Notes: generated by a model from the sequence alone, not told the origin. DNA of 64,000 nucleotides from Chryseobacterium sp. SORGH_AS_0447 (GCF_030818695.1 NZ_JAUTAR010000001.1:2784501-2848500); one strand, 5' to 3'; counted from the first letter of the stretch, positions 1 through 9,786 are shown. Made by a program: numbers and translations.

Positions 1-2
1 AA

Positions 3-491
3 TTCCATAAAGATGATGTAAAAAACAATCGCCTCCGTGAAGCATTCATGAATATTGCCATGGGTAAAGTGGCCACTTCTGCTTACGAGGCTTACGATAT
101 GGGAATTCTTGAACATGGAAAAGACATTGTATCCGTAGATAAAAGAAGTCAGATCATGACCGCTAAAATGCTGGCGAAAAGCCTTGCTGAACACGGCTAT
201 ACCCAGCCGATCGAACAGAAGGTAAAAGTATTGGGTAAAGATGCACTGGGAATGTTCTACGTAGGAACCGACCAGATGCTTACCGGAAACTATATTTCCG
301 AACACGACAAGAAAATCGCCGATAAACTGGCCAATGTCATGGTCGGCGGAAATCTTTCCGAAGAGACTGTAGTCACTGAGCAGTATTTATTGAATCTCGA
401 AAGAGAAACGTTCTTACAGCTTTGTGGCGAAAGAAAAACGTTGGAAAGAATCCAGTACATGTTACAGAATGGAAAACCGTTGAGAAACTAA
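3..491 (+). CDS. 3-hydroxyacyl-CoA dehydrogenase/enoyl-CoA hydratase family protein, C-terminal part
   Basis: Only the last 162 codons are visible; the frame is open from base 3, so the gene enters from the left edge. The piece is soluble and alpha-helical and ends in the pattern GKPLRN that I know from the long FadB-like fusion proteins of Bacteroidetes, which do the hydration and NAD-dependent oxidation steps of fatty acid beta-oxidation. No NAD-binding or hydratase motif lies in the visible part, so identity rests on this C-terminal resemblance and on the thiolase and acyl-CoA dehydrogenase genes that follow on the same strand. The next gene starts 5 bases after the stop, which suggests cotranscription. 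Confidence 0.8.
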   Translation, partial: FHKDDVKNNRLREAFMNIAMGKVATSAYEAYDMGILEHGKDIVSVDKRSQIMTAKMLAKSLAEHGYTQPIEQKVKVLGKDALGMFYVGTDQMLTGNYISEHDKKIADKLANVMVGGNLSEETVVTEQYLLNLERETFLQLCGERKTLERIQYMLQNGKPLRN

Positions 492-496
492 AAGCT

Positions 497-916
497 ATGG
501 GAAACGTTTGGGTTGAACTTAAAGACAAAAATAATTTATATAGAAACTTAATTCTTTTAAAAAGTTATTTTTTGAGTAATGGATATATAAATGATTATCA
601 AGAAACTGATTCTAAAAGAATTGAAAAGTCAATCAAGGAATTACTTGGAGATGACTTTGATGTAATTTATTTTAGAAAAAATGTTGAATTTTTATTGAGT
701 GAAGGTATTTTCAGCTCTTATAATTATTTAGGATTAACCACAAGCGGAATTAGTTATGTTGAAAAGCTAATTAATGAATTAGGTAAGCTTTCTGAAGAAG
801 AAAAAGAAATAATCAAAAAAAGTAATACTGATAAACTGATAAAATTTTTAGGTATTTCTTCAAAATTTGCATCAACAGTAAATCCCATCATAAGCATATT
901 AAATTTAATAAAATAA
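497..916 (+). CDS. unknown AT-rich 139-aa protein inside the fad operon
   Basis: I do not recognise a family. The frame is open further upstream, into the end of the preceding gene, but ATG at 497, 5 bases past that stop, is the sensible start. The protein is charged and helical, with a stretch near residues 85-100 (GLTTSGISYVEKL) like the wing and last helix of small winged-helix proteins, and a hydrophobic C-terminal tail (NPIISILNLIK). It is visibly richer in A and T than the genes on both sides and separates two genes that are normally adjacent. It ends 4 bases before the thiolase start. This points to a recently acquired cargo gene. A DNA-binding or phage/toxin-related role is only a guess. 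Confidence 0.6.
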   Translation: MGNVWVELKDKNNLYRNLILLKSYFLSNGYINDYQETDSKRIEKSIKELLGDDFDVIYFRKNVEFLLSEGIFSSYNYLGLTTSGISYVEKLINELGKLSEEEKEIIKKSNTDKLIKFLGISSKFASTVNPIISILNLIK

Positions 917-920
917 AAAA

Positions 921-2102
921 ATGTCAAAAACAGCATATATAGTAAAAGGGTTCAGAACGGCCGTTGGAAAAGCACCAAAGGGAAGTTTACGATTTACAAG
1001 ACCCGATGTAATGGCAGCCACAGTTATTGAAAAACTAATGGCCGAACTTCCGCAATTGGATAAAAACAGGGTTGACGATCTGATCGTAGGAAATGCGATG
1101 CCGGAAGCCGAACAGGGATTAAATGTAGCGCGTCTTATTTCCCTGATGGGGTTAAACACTGACAAAGTTCCTGGCGTAACGGTAAACCGGTACTGCGCAT
1201 CCGGAAGCGAGGCGATTGCTATTGCTTCTGCAAAAATCCAGGCGGGTATGGCCGACTGCATTATCGCCGGTGGTACAGAATCCATGTCTTATATTCCGAT
1301 GGGCGGTTATAAGCCGGTACCGGAAACGGATATTGCCAAAACAAATCCCGATTATTACTGGGGAATGGGTTATACGGCTGAGGAAGTGGCCAAGCAATAC
1401 AATATTACGAGAGAAGAACAGGACGCGTTTGCTTTTGACTCTCATAGAAAAGCTTTAAAAGCGAATCAGGAAGGCCGTTTTGCAAGCCAGATTGTTCCGA
1501 TCCCGGTTGAATATACATTTCTGGATGAAAACCAGAAAATACAGACGAAAAAATTCGACTTTGCAATAGACGAAGGCCCAAGAGCAGATACTTCACTGGA
1601 AGGACTGGCGAAATTAAAGCCTGTTTTTGCCAACGGAGGCAGCGTAACCGCAGGGAATTCATCGCAGATGAGTGACGGAGCAGCTTTCGTGGTGGTTATG
1701 AGTGAAGAGATGGTAAAAGAATTAGGTTTACAGCCGGAGGCCCGATTGGTTTCTTATGCAGCAGCGGGTCTGGAGCCGAGAATTATGGGAATGGGACCGC
1801 TTTATGCAATTCCAAAAGCCTTAAAACAGGCAGGACTCGAGCTTAAAGATATTGAGCTGATTGAAATGAACGAAGCGTTCGCCTCTCAGTCCGTAGCCAT
1901 CAAGAAGGAACTGGATTTTAATCCTGACATTTTAAATGTTAACGGAGGAGCTATTGCCTTAGGCCACCCTCTGGGATGTACGGGAACCAAACTGACGGTT
2001 CAGCTGCTGGATGAAATGAGAAAACGCGGAAACAAATACGGTTTGGTTACCATGTGCGTGGGAACAGGACAAGGTGCGGCCAGTGTTTTTGAACTATTAT
2101 AA
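921..2102 (+). CDS. acetyl-CoA C-acyltransferase (thiolase)
   Basis: This 393-aa protein has the full thiolase fold. The nucleophilic cysteine is in NRYCASG (Cys92), the histidine in GHPLG (His349) and the second active-site cysteine in CVGTGQG (Cys379). Length and motifs match degradative thiolases that cleave 3-ketoacyl-CoA to acetyl-CoA, the last step of beta-oxidation in the cytoplasm. It follows the FadB-like gene and precedes an acyl-CoA dehydrogenase, so the set covers a beta-oxidation cycle. A biosynthetic acetyl-CoA acetyltransferase cannot be excluded by sequence alone, but the neighbours argue for fatty acid breakdown. Confidence 0.93.
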   Translation: MSKTAYIVKGFRTAVGKAPKGSLRFTRPDVMAATVIEKLMAELPQLDKNRVDDLIVGNAMPEAEQGLNVARLISLMGLNTDKVPGVTVNRYCASGSEAIAIASAKIQAGMADCIIAGGTESMSYIPMGGYKPVPETDIAKTNPDYYWGMGYTAEEVAKQYNITREEQDAFAFDSHRKALKANQEGRFASQIVPIPVEYTFLDENQKIQTKKFDFAIDEGPRADTSLEGLAKLKPVFANGGSVTAGNSSQMSDGAAFVVVMSEEMVKELGLQPEARLVSYAAAGLEPRIMGMGPLYAIPKALKQAGLELKDIELIEMNEAFASQSVAIKKELDFNPDILNVNGGAIALGHPLGCTGTKLTVQLLDEMRKRGNKYGLVTMCVGTGQGAASVFELL

Positions 2103-2222
2103 CGAGACTTAAAAATAAATCAACAGGTGGAGGATCAAAAGCATAACTTTTATTGTGGATTAAAAGTTTGTTCTTTCTAAATAAATGATCTGAAAATCTG
2201 ATAAAAATTAAAACAGTATTAA

Positions 2223-4001
2223 ATGGGAAATATAGTAAAAGGTGGCGAATTCCTGATCAAGGAAATTCCTGCAAATGAAATTTTCAGTCTTGAAGAACTG
2301 AATGAAGAACAGAAAATGCTTCGCGATTCTGCGAAGGAATTTATAGACCGGGAAGTGGTTCCGCAAAAAGAACGTTTTGAGAAAAAGGATTATACACTCA
2401 CCGAGGAAGTGATGCGTAAGCTTGGAGAAATGGGAATGTTGGGAATTGCAGTTCCTGAAGAATACGGAGGTTTGGGAATGGGATTCGTAACAACCATGCT
2501 GGCCTGCGATTACCTTTCCGGAGTTACCGGTTCTTTGGCCACGGCTTACGGAGCACATACCGGAATTGGTACCCTGCCGATCGTACTTTACGGAACGGAA
2601 GAACAAAAACAAAAATATCTTCCGGACCTTGCAGCAGGAACCAAATTCGGGGCTTATTGCTTAACGGAGCCTGATGCAGGTTCTGATGCCAATTCAGGGA
2701 AAACCAGAGCCAAGTTGTCTGAGGATGGAAAATATTACATCATCAACGGACAGAAAATGTGGATTTCCAATGCAGGATTTGCCGATACTTTTACTTTATT
2801 TGCTAAAATCGACGATGACAAAAACATCACCGGTTTTGTCATCAACCGTTCCGAACTGGAAAATCCTGAAAGCCTGACTTTCGGTGAGGAAGAACATAAA
2901 TTGGGAATCCGTGCATCTTCTACAAGACAGGTATTCTTTAATGATATGAAAATTCCTGTTGAAAATCTTTTAGGAGAAAGAAATAACGGTTTTAAAATCG
3001 CTTTAAATGCACTGAATGTCGGCCGTATCAAATTAGCGGCAGCCTGCCTTGATGCACAGAGAAGAATTTTAAACCATTCTATTCAATATTCAAACGAAAG
3101 AAAACAGTTTGGAGTTTCCATTTCTACTTTCGGGGCCATCAGAAAAAAAATTGCTGAAATGGCAACCGGCGTTTATGTAAGTGAAGCCGGATCATACAGA
3201 GCAGCCAAAAACATTCAGGATAAAATTGATGAATTGGTAGCAGGCGGAATGGATCACCAGGCCGCTGAGCTGAAAGGTGTAGAAGAATTCGCAGTGGAAT
3301 GCTCTATTTTAAAAGTTTTTGTTTCTGACCTGGCTCAGCATACCGCTGACGAAGGAATCCAGGTATACGGAGGAATGGGATTCTCTGAGGATACCCCGAT
3401 GGAAGCAGCATGGAGAGATTCAAGGATTTCAAGAATTTATGAAGGAACTAATGAAATCAACCGACTTCTTGCGGTAGGAATGCTGATCAAACGTGCCATG
3501 AAAGGTGAATTGGATCTGCTTTCTCCGGCAATGGCCATCGGCAAAGAGCTTATGGGAATTCCTTCTTTTGAAGTTCCGGACTACTCTGCTTTCATGAGTG
3601 AAGAAAAGGCCATTATTGCCAATCTGAAAAAAGTCTTCTTAATGGTGTCTGGAGCTGCACTTCAGAAATACATGATGGATATCGAAAAACAGCAGCACCT
3701 GTTGTTGAATGCTTCTGAAATCCTTAACCAGATTTATATGGCAGAATCTTCAGTTTTACGGGCAGAAAAACATTTCGCTCCGGAATCTGTGGAAGCAGCC
3801 ATGGCTCAGCTGAACCTTTATAAAGCGGTTGAAAAGATCATTACTGCAGCAAAAGAAGGAATCGTATCCTTCGCAGAGGGTGATGAACAGAGAATGATGC
3901 TTTCAGGGCTCAGAAGATTTACCAAATACACGAATCATCCGAACGTAGTAGCACTAACGGAAAAAATTGCTGCCCACTATATCGATAAAGGTACGTATTA
4001 G
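2223..4001 (+). CDS. long-form acyl-CoA dehydrogenase
   Basis: This 592-aa FAD enzyme introduces the 2,3-trans double bond in acyl-CoA. The first 430 residues form the usual acyl-CoA dehydrogenase core, with FAD and substrate loops such as CLTEPDAGSDA and MWISNAGFAD. The catalytic base is probably Glu407 in IYEGTNEI. Residues from about 430 to 592 form an extra helical domain as in very-long-chain/ACAD9-type enzymes, so a long-chain substrate is likely. It lies 120 bases after the thiolase with no terminator between them and is followed by a strong terminator, so it probably ends the fad operon. The gap holds no obvious promoter. Confidence 0.93.
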   Translation: MGNIVKGGEFLIKEIPANEIFSLEELNEEQKMLRDSAKEFIDREVVPQKERFEKKDYTLTEEVMRKLGEMGMLGIAVPEEYGGLGMGFVTTMLACDYLSGVTGSLATAYGAHTGIGTLPIVLYGTEEQKQKYLPDLAAGTKFGAYCLTEPDAGSDANSGKTRAKLSEDGKYYIINGQKMWISNAGFADTFTLFAKIDDDKNITGFVINRSELENPESLTFGEEEHKLGIRASSTRQVFFNDMKIPVENLLGERNNGFKIALNALNVGRIKLAAACLDAQRRILNHSIQYSNERKQFGVSISTFGAIRKKIAEMATGVYVSEAGSYRAAKNIQDKIDELVAGGMDHQAAELKGVEEFAVECSILKVFVSDLAQHTADEGIQVYGGMGFSEDTPMEAAWRDSRISRIYEGTNEINRLLAVGMLIKRAMKGELDLLSPAMAIGKELMGIPSFEVPDYSAFMSEEKAIIANLKKVFLMVSGAALQKYMMDIEKQQHLLLNASEILNQIYMAESSVLRAEKHFAPESVEAAMAQLNLYKAVEKIITAAKEGIVSFAEGDEQRMMLSGLRRFTKYTNHPNVVALTEKIAAHYIDKGTY

Positions 4002-4029
4002 TCTTTTATATATACATTTGATTTCAAAG

Positions 4030-4057
4030 CGTCTCAATAATTTGAGGCGTTTTTTTA
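4030..4057 (+). terminator. terminator of the fad operon
   Basis: An 8-bp stem (CGTCTCAA with TTGAGGCG, loop TAAT) is followed by a run of seven T, 29 bases after the acyl-CoA dehydrogenase stop. Confidence 0.85.
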
Positions 4058-4073
4058 TTTTAAACTAATAAAT

Positions 4074-4081
4074 TATCTTTG
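4074..4081 (+). promoter_or_regulatory. -7 box of the 4148 gene
   Basis: TATCTTTG is an exact match to the Bacteroidetes -7 consensus TAnnTTTG. It lies 67 bases before the start codon and just behind the fad terminator. A TTTT at the expected upstream distance is a weak -33 box. Confidence 0.5.
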
Positions 4082-4147
4082 GAGATGTAATGCTATCCTG
4101 GTCCGGATTGTCTTAAATAAAAAAATATTAATTCAAAAATATAAGCA

Positions 4148-4465
4148 ATGAAAAAACTACTGTTTCCGATACTGCTGATTTCGGTATCGCTTTCTGCCCA
4201 GGCAAAAAAAGAGCTGAAATCATTAACTCCCCAAATTGATACCCTCCACAAAAAGAATAATCTTTTTAAAGATACAGTCCGCCCAATGGACCAACAGAGA
4301 AGTTTGGACAGAATGCCCGTAGCCAAACCTGCAAGCGGCACCGAATATTCCTCCTTGAAAGATACAAAGAACGATCAGACAGATTACAAAATGCTGAATT
4401 CCATGACGCCGGAAGGCTCTAAAAAAGAAAAAGCAGACAGCTTGTTTAGACCCAAAAGCAAATAA
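4148..4465 (+). CDS. small secreted protein of unknown function
   Basis: This 105-aa protein has a clear signal peptide (residues 1-19, hydrophobic core LLFPILLISVSLS, cleavage near AQA-KK). The mature part is hydrophilic, rich in Lys, Asp, Pro and Ser, with no cysteine and no domain I recognise. It is probably intrinsically disordered and exported to the periplasm. It stands alone between a terminator and the HD-domain gene and has its own -7 box at 4074. Small variable secreted proteins of this kind are common in flavobacteria. Confidence 0.7.
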   Translation: MKKLLFPILLISVSLSAQAKKELKSLTPQIDTLHKKNNLFKDTVRPMDQQRSLDRMPVAKPASGTEYSSLKDTKNDQTDYKMLNSMTPEGSKKEKADSLFRPKSK

Positions 4466-4607
4466 GACTATTTCAAAGAAATTTAAAACAAATAAGAGAT
4501 CCCACGAATTGGTAATGAAAATAAGTGAGCCCATCTAAATCGTTCTGAAAAATTCAAAACCCGTAAAATAAATGCACAAAAATGTCCCGAAATCTTGAAG
4601 CATTTTT

Positions 4608-4615
4608 TATTTTTG
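4608..4615 (+). promoter_or_regulatory. -7 box of the HD-domain gene
   Basis: TATTTTTG matches TAnnTTTG exactly and ends 18 bases before the start codon, implying a short leader. No good -33 box is seen. Confidence 0.45.
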
Positions 4616-4633
4616 CAGTCTACTGTATAGATA

Positions 4634-5080
4634 ATGACAAAAGAAGAACTGCTCAACCGAGCGATAAAAATAGCGGACAAAGCACACAAAGGACAGACCG
4701 ATAAATATCACGCTCCATATATTGCCCATGTCATGCGTGTAATGGAATACGGAAAGACCCTGGACGAAAAAATCGTCGGCGTGCTTCATGATGTCGTAGA
4801 AGATCATCCCCAGGAATTCAGCCTGGATTATCTCCGGGCCGAAGGCTTTCCCGAATACATCATTTTTGCCATCAGCTGCCTGACAAAATTCGACCCTGAT
4901 GAAGAATATGACGATTTTGTAAAAAGAACCGAAAGATCACCGCTTGCCGTTGCCGTTAAGCTCAACGACCTGCGTGATAACATGGATCTCAGAAGGGTAA
5001 ACCGCGAACTGACACCAAAAGATATTAAAAGATTCAACAAATATCTGAAAGCCTATCACTACTTGGTTGATAAGTATTAA
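4634..5080 (+). CDS. small HD-domain phosphohydrolase, (p)ppGpp-hydrolase-like
   Basis: This 148-aa protein consists of one HD domain. Metal-binding residues are His32 (YIAHVM), His52-Asp53 (VLHDVVED) and Asp112 (KLNDLRDNM). The pattern HDVVED followed by KxNDLRDNM is that of the hydrolase half of RelA/SpoT and of the stand-alone MESH1-type enzymes. No synthetase, TGS or ACT domain is present, so it could only degrade (p)ppGpp or another nucleotide. Substrate is inferred from motif similarity only. It is followed 15 bases later by the M48 protease gene and may share its transcript. Confidence 0.75.
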   Translation: MTKEELLNRAIKIADKAHKGQTDKYHAPYIAHVMRVMEYGKTLDEKIVGVLHDVVEDHPQEFSLDYLRAEGFPEYIIFAISCLTKFDPDEEYDDFVKRTERSPLAVAVKLNDLRDNMDLRRVNRELTPKDIKRFNKYLKAYHYLVDKY

Positions 5081-5095
5081 AAACACAATATTCAA

Positions 5096-7147
5096 ATGAC
5101 TAATAACCTCCCTCCTATTTCTTCAGCTTACCGTGCTAAGCTGATTTCTGCAATAATATCGATAACCCTATTTTTTATAGTCTATCTCATATTAATCTTC
5201 GTATCCTTGCTTATGATTTTCCTGCTGGGATACGGTGCGATAAAGCTTATAATGCTGCATGCAAATTATTTTACGGCTGTTATTGCTTTGGGACTGATAA
5301 GTATTGGACTCGTTGTATTTTATTTCCTGATTAAATTTATTTTCATAAAGAATACTTACAGCACGAGACATTTAATAGAGATCGACAGAAAGAATCAGCC
5401 TGAACTTTTTACGCTCATTGACGAAATTATCAGGGAAACCAAAATAAGTAGGCCCGGAAAAGTTTTTTTATCACCGGAAGTTAACGCGAGTGTAAGTTAC
5501 AGTTCTCCTTTCTGGAGTATGTTTTTACCCGTTAAAAAAAATCTTACCATCGGAATTGGATTGGTAAATACGGTAACCGTGGGTGAACTCAAAACCGTTT
5601 TGGCCCATGAATTCGGGCACTTCTCACAGCGAAGCATGAAAATCGGAGGATATGTTAATCAGGCTGAAAAAATAATTTTTGATACGGTATACAACAATAA
5701 GGATTTTGAAAATTCTATCAAACATGGTTCCGGGCATTGGGCATTTCAGATGTCTGGAATTATTTCAGTGGGATTTATCAGCGCTTTTCAATATATTTTA
5801 AAGATTTTTTCAGATTTTCTGTTTAAAAACAATGCTTCTTTAAGACGGGAAATGGAATTTCACGCTGATGCAGTGGCCACTTATGTCACGAATCCCAAAG
5901 AGCAGGTTTCAGCATTATTAAGAATGCAGTTAAGTAATGAAGCCTTTAACAGTTCATTTGTATTCTTTGCAGAAAGCAACAATAAATTTTTACCTGAAGA
6001 TTTATTTGAAAACCAAACCCTTCTTCTAAAAGTTTTCAGTGAGAGGAATAACTACTTTTTCGAACACGACCTTCCGAAGATTGATCTTGAAGACATAAAC
6101 CGATATAACACGGCGAAAATAAAAATTGAAGATCAATGGTCATTTCATCCTGAAATGGATAAAAGAGTTGAAATGATCTTAAAAAACAAAACAAAGAATA
6201 ATCCGGAGAACAGCGATCCGGCAAAAAATATAATCCGCGGATATAAGGAAATATGCAGGGCTTTAACAAGCAAATACCTAACCTTATTTGAGATTAAAAA
6301 TGTTGGTGAAACCCTTGAGGACAATAATAAATTCCTACAGCTGTACAATGAAAAGTATCCTTACCGATCGACCAATTCAGAATTTAACGGGTATTATGAA
6401 AATCATAATCCTGTTCTTGACGATATGGATGAAATTATGAATAATATTGAAAATTCGGAAAAACACGATTTCTTCAATGATGAAAATGTAAATTTGGTAT
6501 ACGAAAAAGCTGGCAGGGATAGCGATTTGTCTTTATTGAATCACCTCATTGCACATCCTAAAACAATTAAAACTTTTAGCTACAACGGCAGATTATATAA
6601 ATCTAAAGATGCCAGACTTTTAATTCCCAGAATTAAAGACGAATCTGAAAATCTGAAAAAGCAACTAATTGAAAATGATATCCGGATTTTCAGCTATTTT
6701 TACAGTCTGGCAGATCATCATGAAAAAGGAATCTTGGCAGGTAAATACAGAATGTTAGCTTCACTTGACAAGGAATTTGATATTTTTCATAATTCCCTCA
6801 ATAATTTTATTCCCCATCTCCAGTTTATGATGGTGACCTTACCAATGGAAGAAATTCGCAGGTACAGAGCTCTCTTACTTAAAAATGAAAAACCTTTCAA
6901 AGATATTATCAAACATTTTATAGAAGAATCATCCTATAAAAACTTTTTAAGAATTGAAGATAAACAACTTCTTCAAAAGTTTATTAATTCAGAATATATC
7001 TATTTTAACAATGATAGGTATATTCAAAAGGAAGTAGATTCTGTTTTTCATATAGTAAACGAATATCAGGTGATCATCAACAGAATCTATACCGATTGTA
7101 AAGAAGAACTCCTTGAATATCAGAAAAGGTTGGAAAAAGCATCTTAA
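5096..7147 (+). CDS. membrane M48-family metalloprotease
   Basis: This 683-aa protein starts with two long hydrophobic segments (about residues 15-45 and 57-85). A zinc-peptidase domain follows, with HEFGH (His171, Glu172, His175) and the third ligand probably Glu254 in EMEFHADA, as in HtpX/Ste24-type peptidases. A further hydrophobic stretch lies between these motifs (about 210-245). The remaining 400 residues are charged and helical and unlike HtpX, which is about 300 aa, so this is the long M48 form with an extra cytoplasmic or periplasmic domain. A role in membrane protein quality control is inferred from the family. It is convergent with the DUF2490 gene, with stop codons touching. Confidence 0.85.
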   Translation: MTNNLPPISSAYRAKLISAIISITLFFIVYLILIFVSLLMIFLLGYGAIKLIMLHANYFTAVIALGLISIGLVVFYFLIKFIFIKNTYSTRHLIEIDRKNQPELFTLIDEIIRETKISRPGKVFLSPEVNASVSYSSPFWSMFLPVKKNLTIGIGLVNTVTVGELKTVLAHEFGHFSQRSMKIGGYVNQAEKIIFDTVYNNKDFENSIKHGSGHWAFQMSGIISVGFISAFQYILKIFSDFLFKNNASLRREMEFHADAVATYVTNPKEQVSALLRMQLSNEAFNSSFVFFAESNNKFLPEDLFENQTLLLKVFSERNNYFFEHDLPKIDLEDINRYNTAKIKIEDQWSFHPEMDKRVEMILKNKTKNNPENSDPAKNIIRGYKEICRALTSKYLTLFEIKNVGETLEDNNKFLQLYNEKYPYRSTNSEFNGYYENHNPVLDDMDEIMNNIENSEKHDFFNDENVNLVYEKAGRDSDLSLLNHLIAHPKTIKTFSYNGRLYKSKDARLLIPRIKDESENLKKQLIENDIRIFSYFYSLADHHEKGILAGKYRMLASLDKEFDIFHNSLNNFIPHLQFMMVTLPMEEIRRYRALLLKNEKPFKDIIKHFIEESSYKNFLRIEDKQLLQKFINSEYIYFNNDRYIQKEVDSVFHIVNEYQVIINRIYTDCKEELLEYQKRLEKAS

Positions 7148-7864
7148 TTAATCCGCACCCGGGAAATGATACGTCCTTGCCGGAGGATTGGTATCGTCGA
7201 TATTGATATTTAAAGCAAGGTATACAAAATGAAAGTTTTTGTTTCCTTTCGCTTCAAACTCCCGCTGCAAAAGGTACCCCCCCAAAACCCCGAAATGCTC
7301 ATCGATCTGATAGCCTAAACCGCCGTAAATTCTGTTTCGTGCGAATGAAGGTTTATTAGGTGAAACAATAAAAATTTCGTCGTACACATTAGCAAATAGG
7401 GTTTTAGGGCCGATCTTTTTCGCATTTAGCGGAACGGAAATATTCAGACGGTACCGGTAACGCATTCTCTCTGAACTTTTGTCCGTCTGCGGTTCATAAA
7501 ACCACGACTTTTCTGCACGGAAACGGTTTTCAAATTTTACAATCCCTTTTTTAAAATCAATCACATCCTGAAGCCAAACCCTGAACTCTTCCCGGTTTAT
7601 GGCATGTTCTTTATAGGTTGCATATCTTCCCAGCCCGATAAAAGGCTTGTGGTTTTTCGTAAGATTATATCCCAACCCTCCTTTTATCTCGTAATAGTCG
7701 GGATACGTATATTCTTCAATTCCTCTGGACTGGCCTTCTAAATAAAGGAAAAATTTTGGATGAAATTTATAAGTGATGGTGAGTGCATTAAAACTGGAAA
7801 TATGTTCCTGTGCTTTGAAAAAGGTAATGCTAAACAGCAGGCTTAAACTTATAAATAATTTCAT
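7148..7864 (-). CDS. DUF2490 outer-membrane protein
   Basis: This 238-aa protein has a signal peptide (residues 1-18, ending FKA-QE) and alternating hydrophobic/aromatic strands (FFLYLEGQSRGIEEYTY, MRYRYRLNISVPL) expected for a small outer-membrane beta-barrel. Length and pattern match DUF2490, a Bacteroidetes family of unknown function. A -7 box (TACATTTG on the minus strand, 7880-7887) lies just upstream. The gene follows the TonB receptor on the same strand with a 75-base gap, so both could be transcribed together. No substrate can be assigned. Confidence 0.75.
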   Translation of the reverse strand: MKLFISLSLLFSITFFKAQEHISSFNALTITYKFHPKFFLYLEGQSRGIEEYTYPDYYEIKGGLGYNLTKNHKPFIGLGRYATYKEHAINREEFRVWLQDVIDFKKGIVKFENRFRAEKSWFYEPQTDKSSERMRYRYRLNISVPLNAKKIGPKTLFANVYDEIFIVSPNKPSFARNRIYGGLGYQIDEHFGVLGGYLLQREFEAKGNKNFHFVYLALNINIDDTNPPARTYHFPGAD

Positions 7865-7879
7865 CTAAAAAAATTTTTG

Positions 7880-7887
7880 CAAATGTA
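7880..7887 (-). promoter_or_regulatory. -7 box of the DUF2490 gene
   Basis: CAAATGTA on the plus strand reads TACATTTG on the minus strand, an exact TAnnTTTG match 16 bases before the start codon. Confidence 0.45.
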
Positions 7888-7938
7888 AATGAATTAACAA
7901 TTTCGTAATATTAACTTTAATTCATTATTAATTAACAT

Positions 7939-9751
7939 TTACTTAATATTGATATTATATGAAAACCCTAAATGAAACCATCTTTGCGGCATTTGGACCC
8001 CAAAAGTTTCTGTATATGAAGTATTTGTAAGATTATTGATCAACACATACACTGAAAAATCTTTTTTAACGAAACTTAATTTTTCATCAATCAGATTATA
8101 GCTTCCGTTGTTAAGTCTTTCGTTGTAACGATAAACTACTTCATTGGTAAAGTTTTTCAGGAAAATGGTTTCTAATTTAGCAATAAACTGATGCCTTAAA
8201 TTATCCAGGGCATATCTTGCTAAAAAAGTAGACGGCTGATTTATTTTATTATCCAGATAAGTATATCCGATCGTATATTTCAGCCAGTCGTTCAGGCGGT
8301 GATTTACTTCGGCCTCGATTCCTTTGATGGTGGTATCGCCGATATTCTGGGCAGACCAGAAGGCATCACTCTCACTGATTTTTGTCCAGTCGATGGCATT
8401 GTGGGTATCTCTCAGGAATCCGCTCGCCTTCACCAAGATATTTCTTGTCTGATACTGGTATCCAATTTCCGAATAAACCGCATTTTCAGGTTGCAGTTCC
8501 TGATTTCCACGTTCTGTTTTACTTGTGTAGTACAGGTCTGTAAAAGTAGGAACACGGTGTACTTTTGCAATATTACCGTAGATTTTATTGTTTTGGTTAA
8601 AGCTATATCCTACGTCAAGCCCCGGGTAGAAAAAGTTTCCTTCTTTGGAATAATTGGCCCATGAAATTCCCGGGCTGATGTTCAGTTTTTTATCCAATAG
8701 AGAAAAATGATGCTCAAAGAATACCTGCGAAACAAAGCGGTTCCTGTTTCCTAAATTATTGCTTACCAAGAATTCTTTTCGCAGCTCCACTCCAAGCCCG
8801 GTTGTACCTAATCCCCATTCATAAGTGGAGTTCACTTCTCCGCCTGCATTGTTGCCGATGTGCATATTCCGATATATTTCCGGTTTTGCTCTGTTGAAAA
8901 GGTACATATCCTGTCCTCTTCTCCAGTAAACATTTGAATTTAGTTTCAGATTCCCAAACTTTTGCTGGTGGGCAATGCTTACTACAGAAGCCTGCGTCTC
9001 TTCATACTGTTCCGTTGCCGATTGTGGACGCGTAAAACCCGTTGGCTCCAAATTTTTTCTCCGAAAAACCTGCCTGCAGTCTGAGATCCCCATCCTTGAT
9101 ATTCAGTTTACTTTGGTAAAAGACATTCCGGATCTCATAATCCGTATTGTAGATATATCCCTGCGAACTTGCAGAATTCGCCTGTAAGGAGTTGGAGAAC
9201 TTTTCATTTCCAAGCTGAGCGTTTAATCCAAGTCCGTAATTTCCAAAATCTCCGGCTTCGGCGCTTATCTTCACTCTTTTTCCTGGATTTGTTTTTGTAA
9301 TCACGTTGATGACCCCGGCATAGGCATTTTGTCCGAAACGTCGTGCAGCAGGACCTTTAACTACCTCAATTCTTTCCACATCATCAAGATCTACCGGTAG
9401 GTTCATGGAATTGTGCCCGGTCTGCGAATCGTTCATTCTGATTCCATTCAACAGCAGCAGTACCTGTTCGAAAGAACTTCCACGGAAACCTATATCACTT
9501 TGCACCCCGTTCGCTCCTCTCCTCCTGATGTCCATCCCCGGAACCTGCTGAAGGATTTCATCAATGCTTTTTGCAGGGGAATTTACAATGTCCTCTCTGG
9601 TAATGATGGTAATATTCTGGTTGGCACTTTTGTAAGGAGTGGAAAAAAGCTTTCCCTGAACTTCAATAGTTTCAATATCAGTTTGCTTTTCTTGCGCCTG
9701 CACGAAAAACAAAGTTCCGAGGAAGAAGATGCTCCCTGCTTTTTTAATCAT
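7939..9751 (-). pseudogene. TonB-dependent receptor, frameshifted
   Basis: Two overlapping frames encode one receptor. The N-terminal part (start ATG at 9751) has a signal peptide (FFLGTLFFVQAQ), a plug domain with IDEILQQVPGMDIRR and ERIEVVKGPAARRFG, and the first strands up to FGANGFYAS. The C-terminal part continues in another frame from about 9030 with barrel strands and ends in a typical aromatic outer-membrane signature (FHLGFSYNINIK). From 9751 to 7939 is 1813 bases, one more than a multiple of three. This fits one inserted base or two lost bases near 9020-9035. The family imports siderophores, vitamin B12 or other ligands; which one is unknown. With the shift the barrel would be lost, unless the indel is a sequence error. 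No homopolymer sits at the shift. Confidence 0.85.
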
Positions 9752-9786
9752 AATTTCGGGTTTATTCTCAGTTAGTTTTGCGATCC

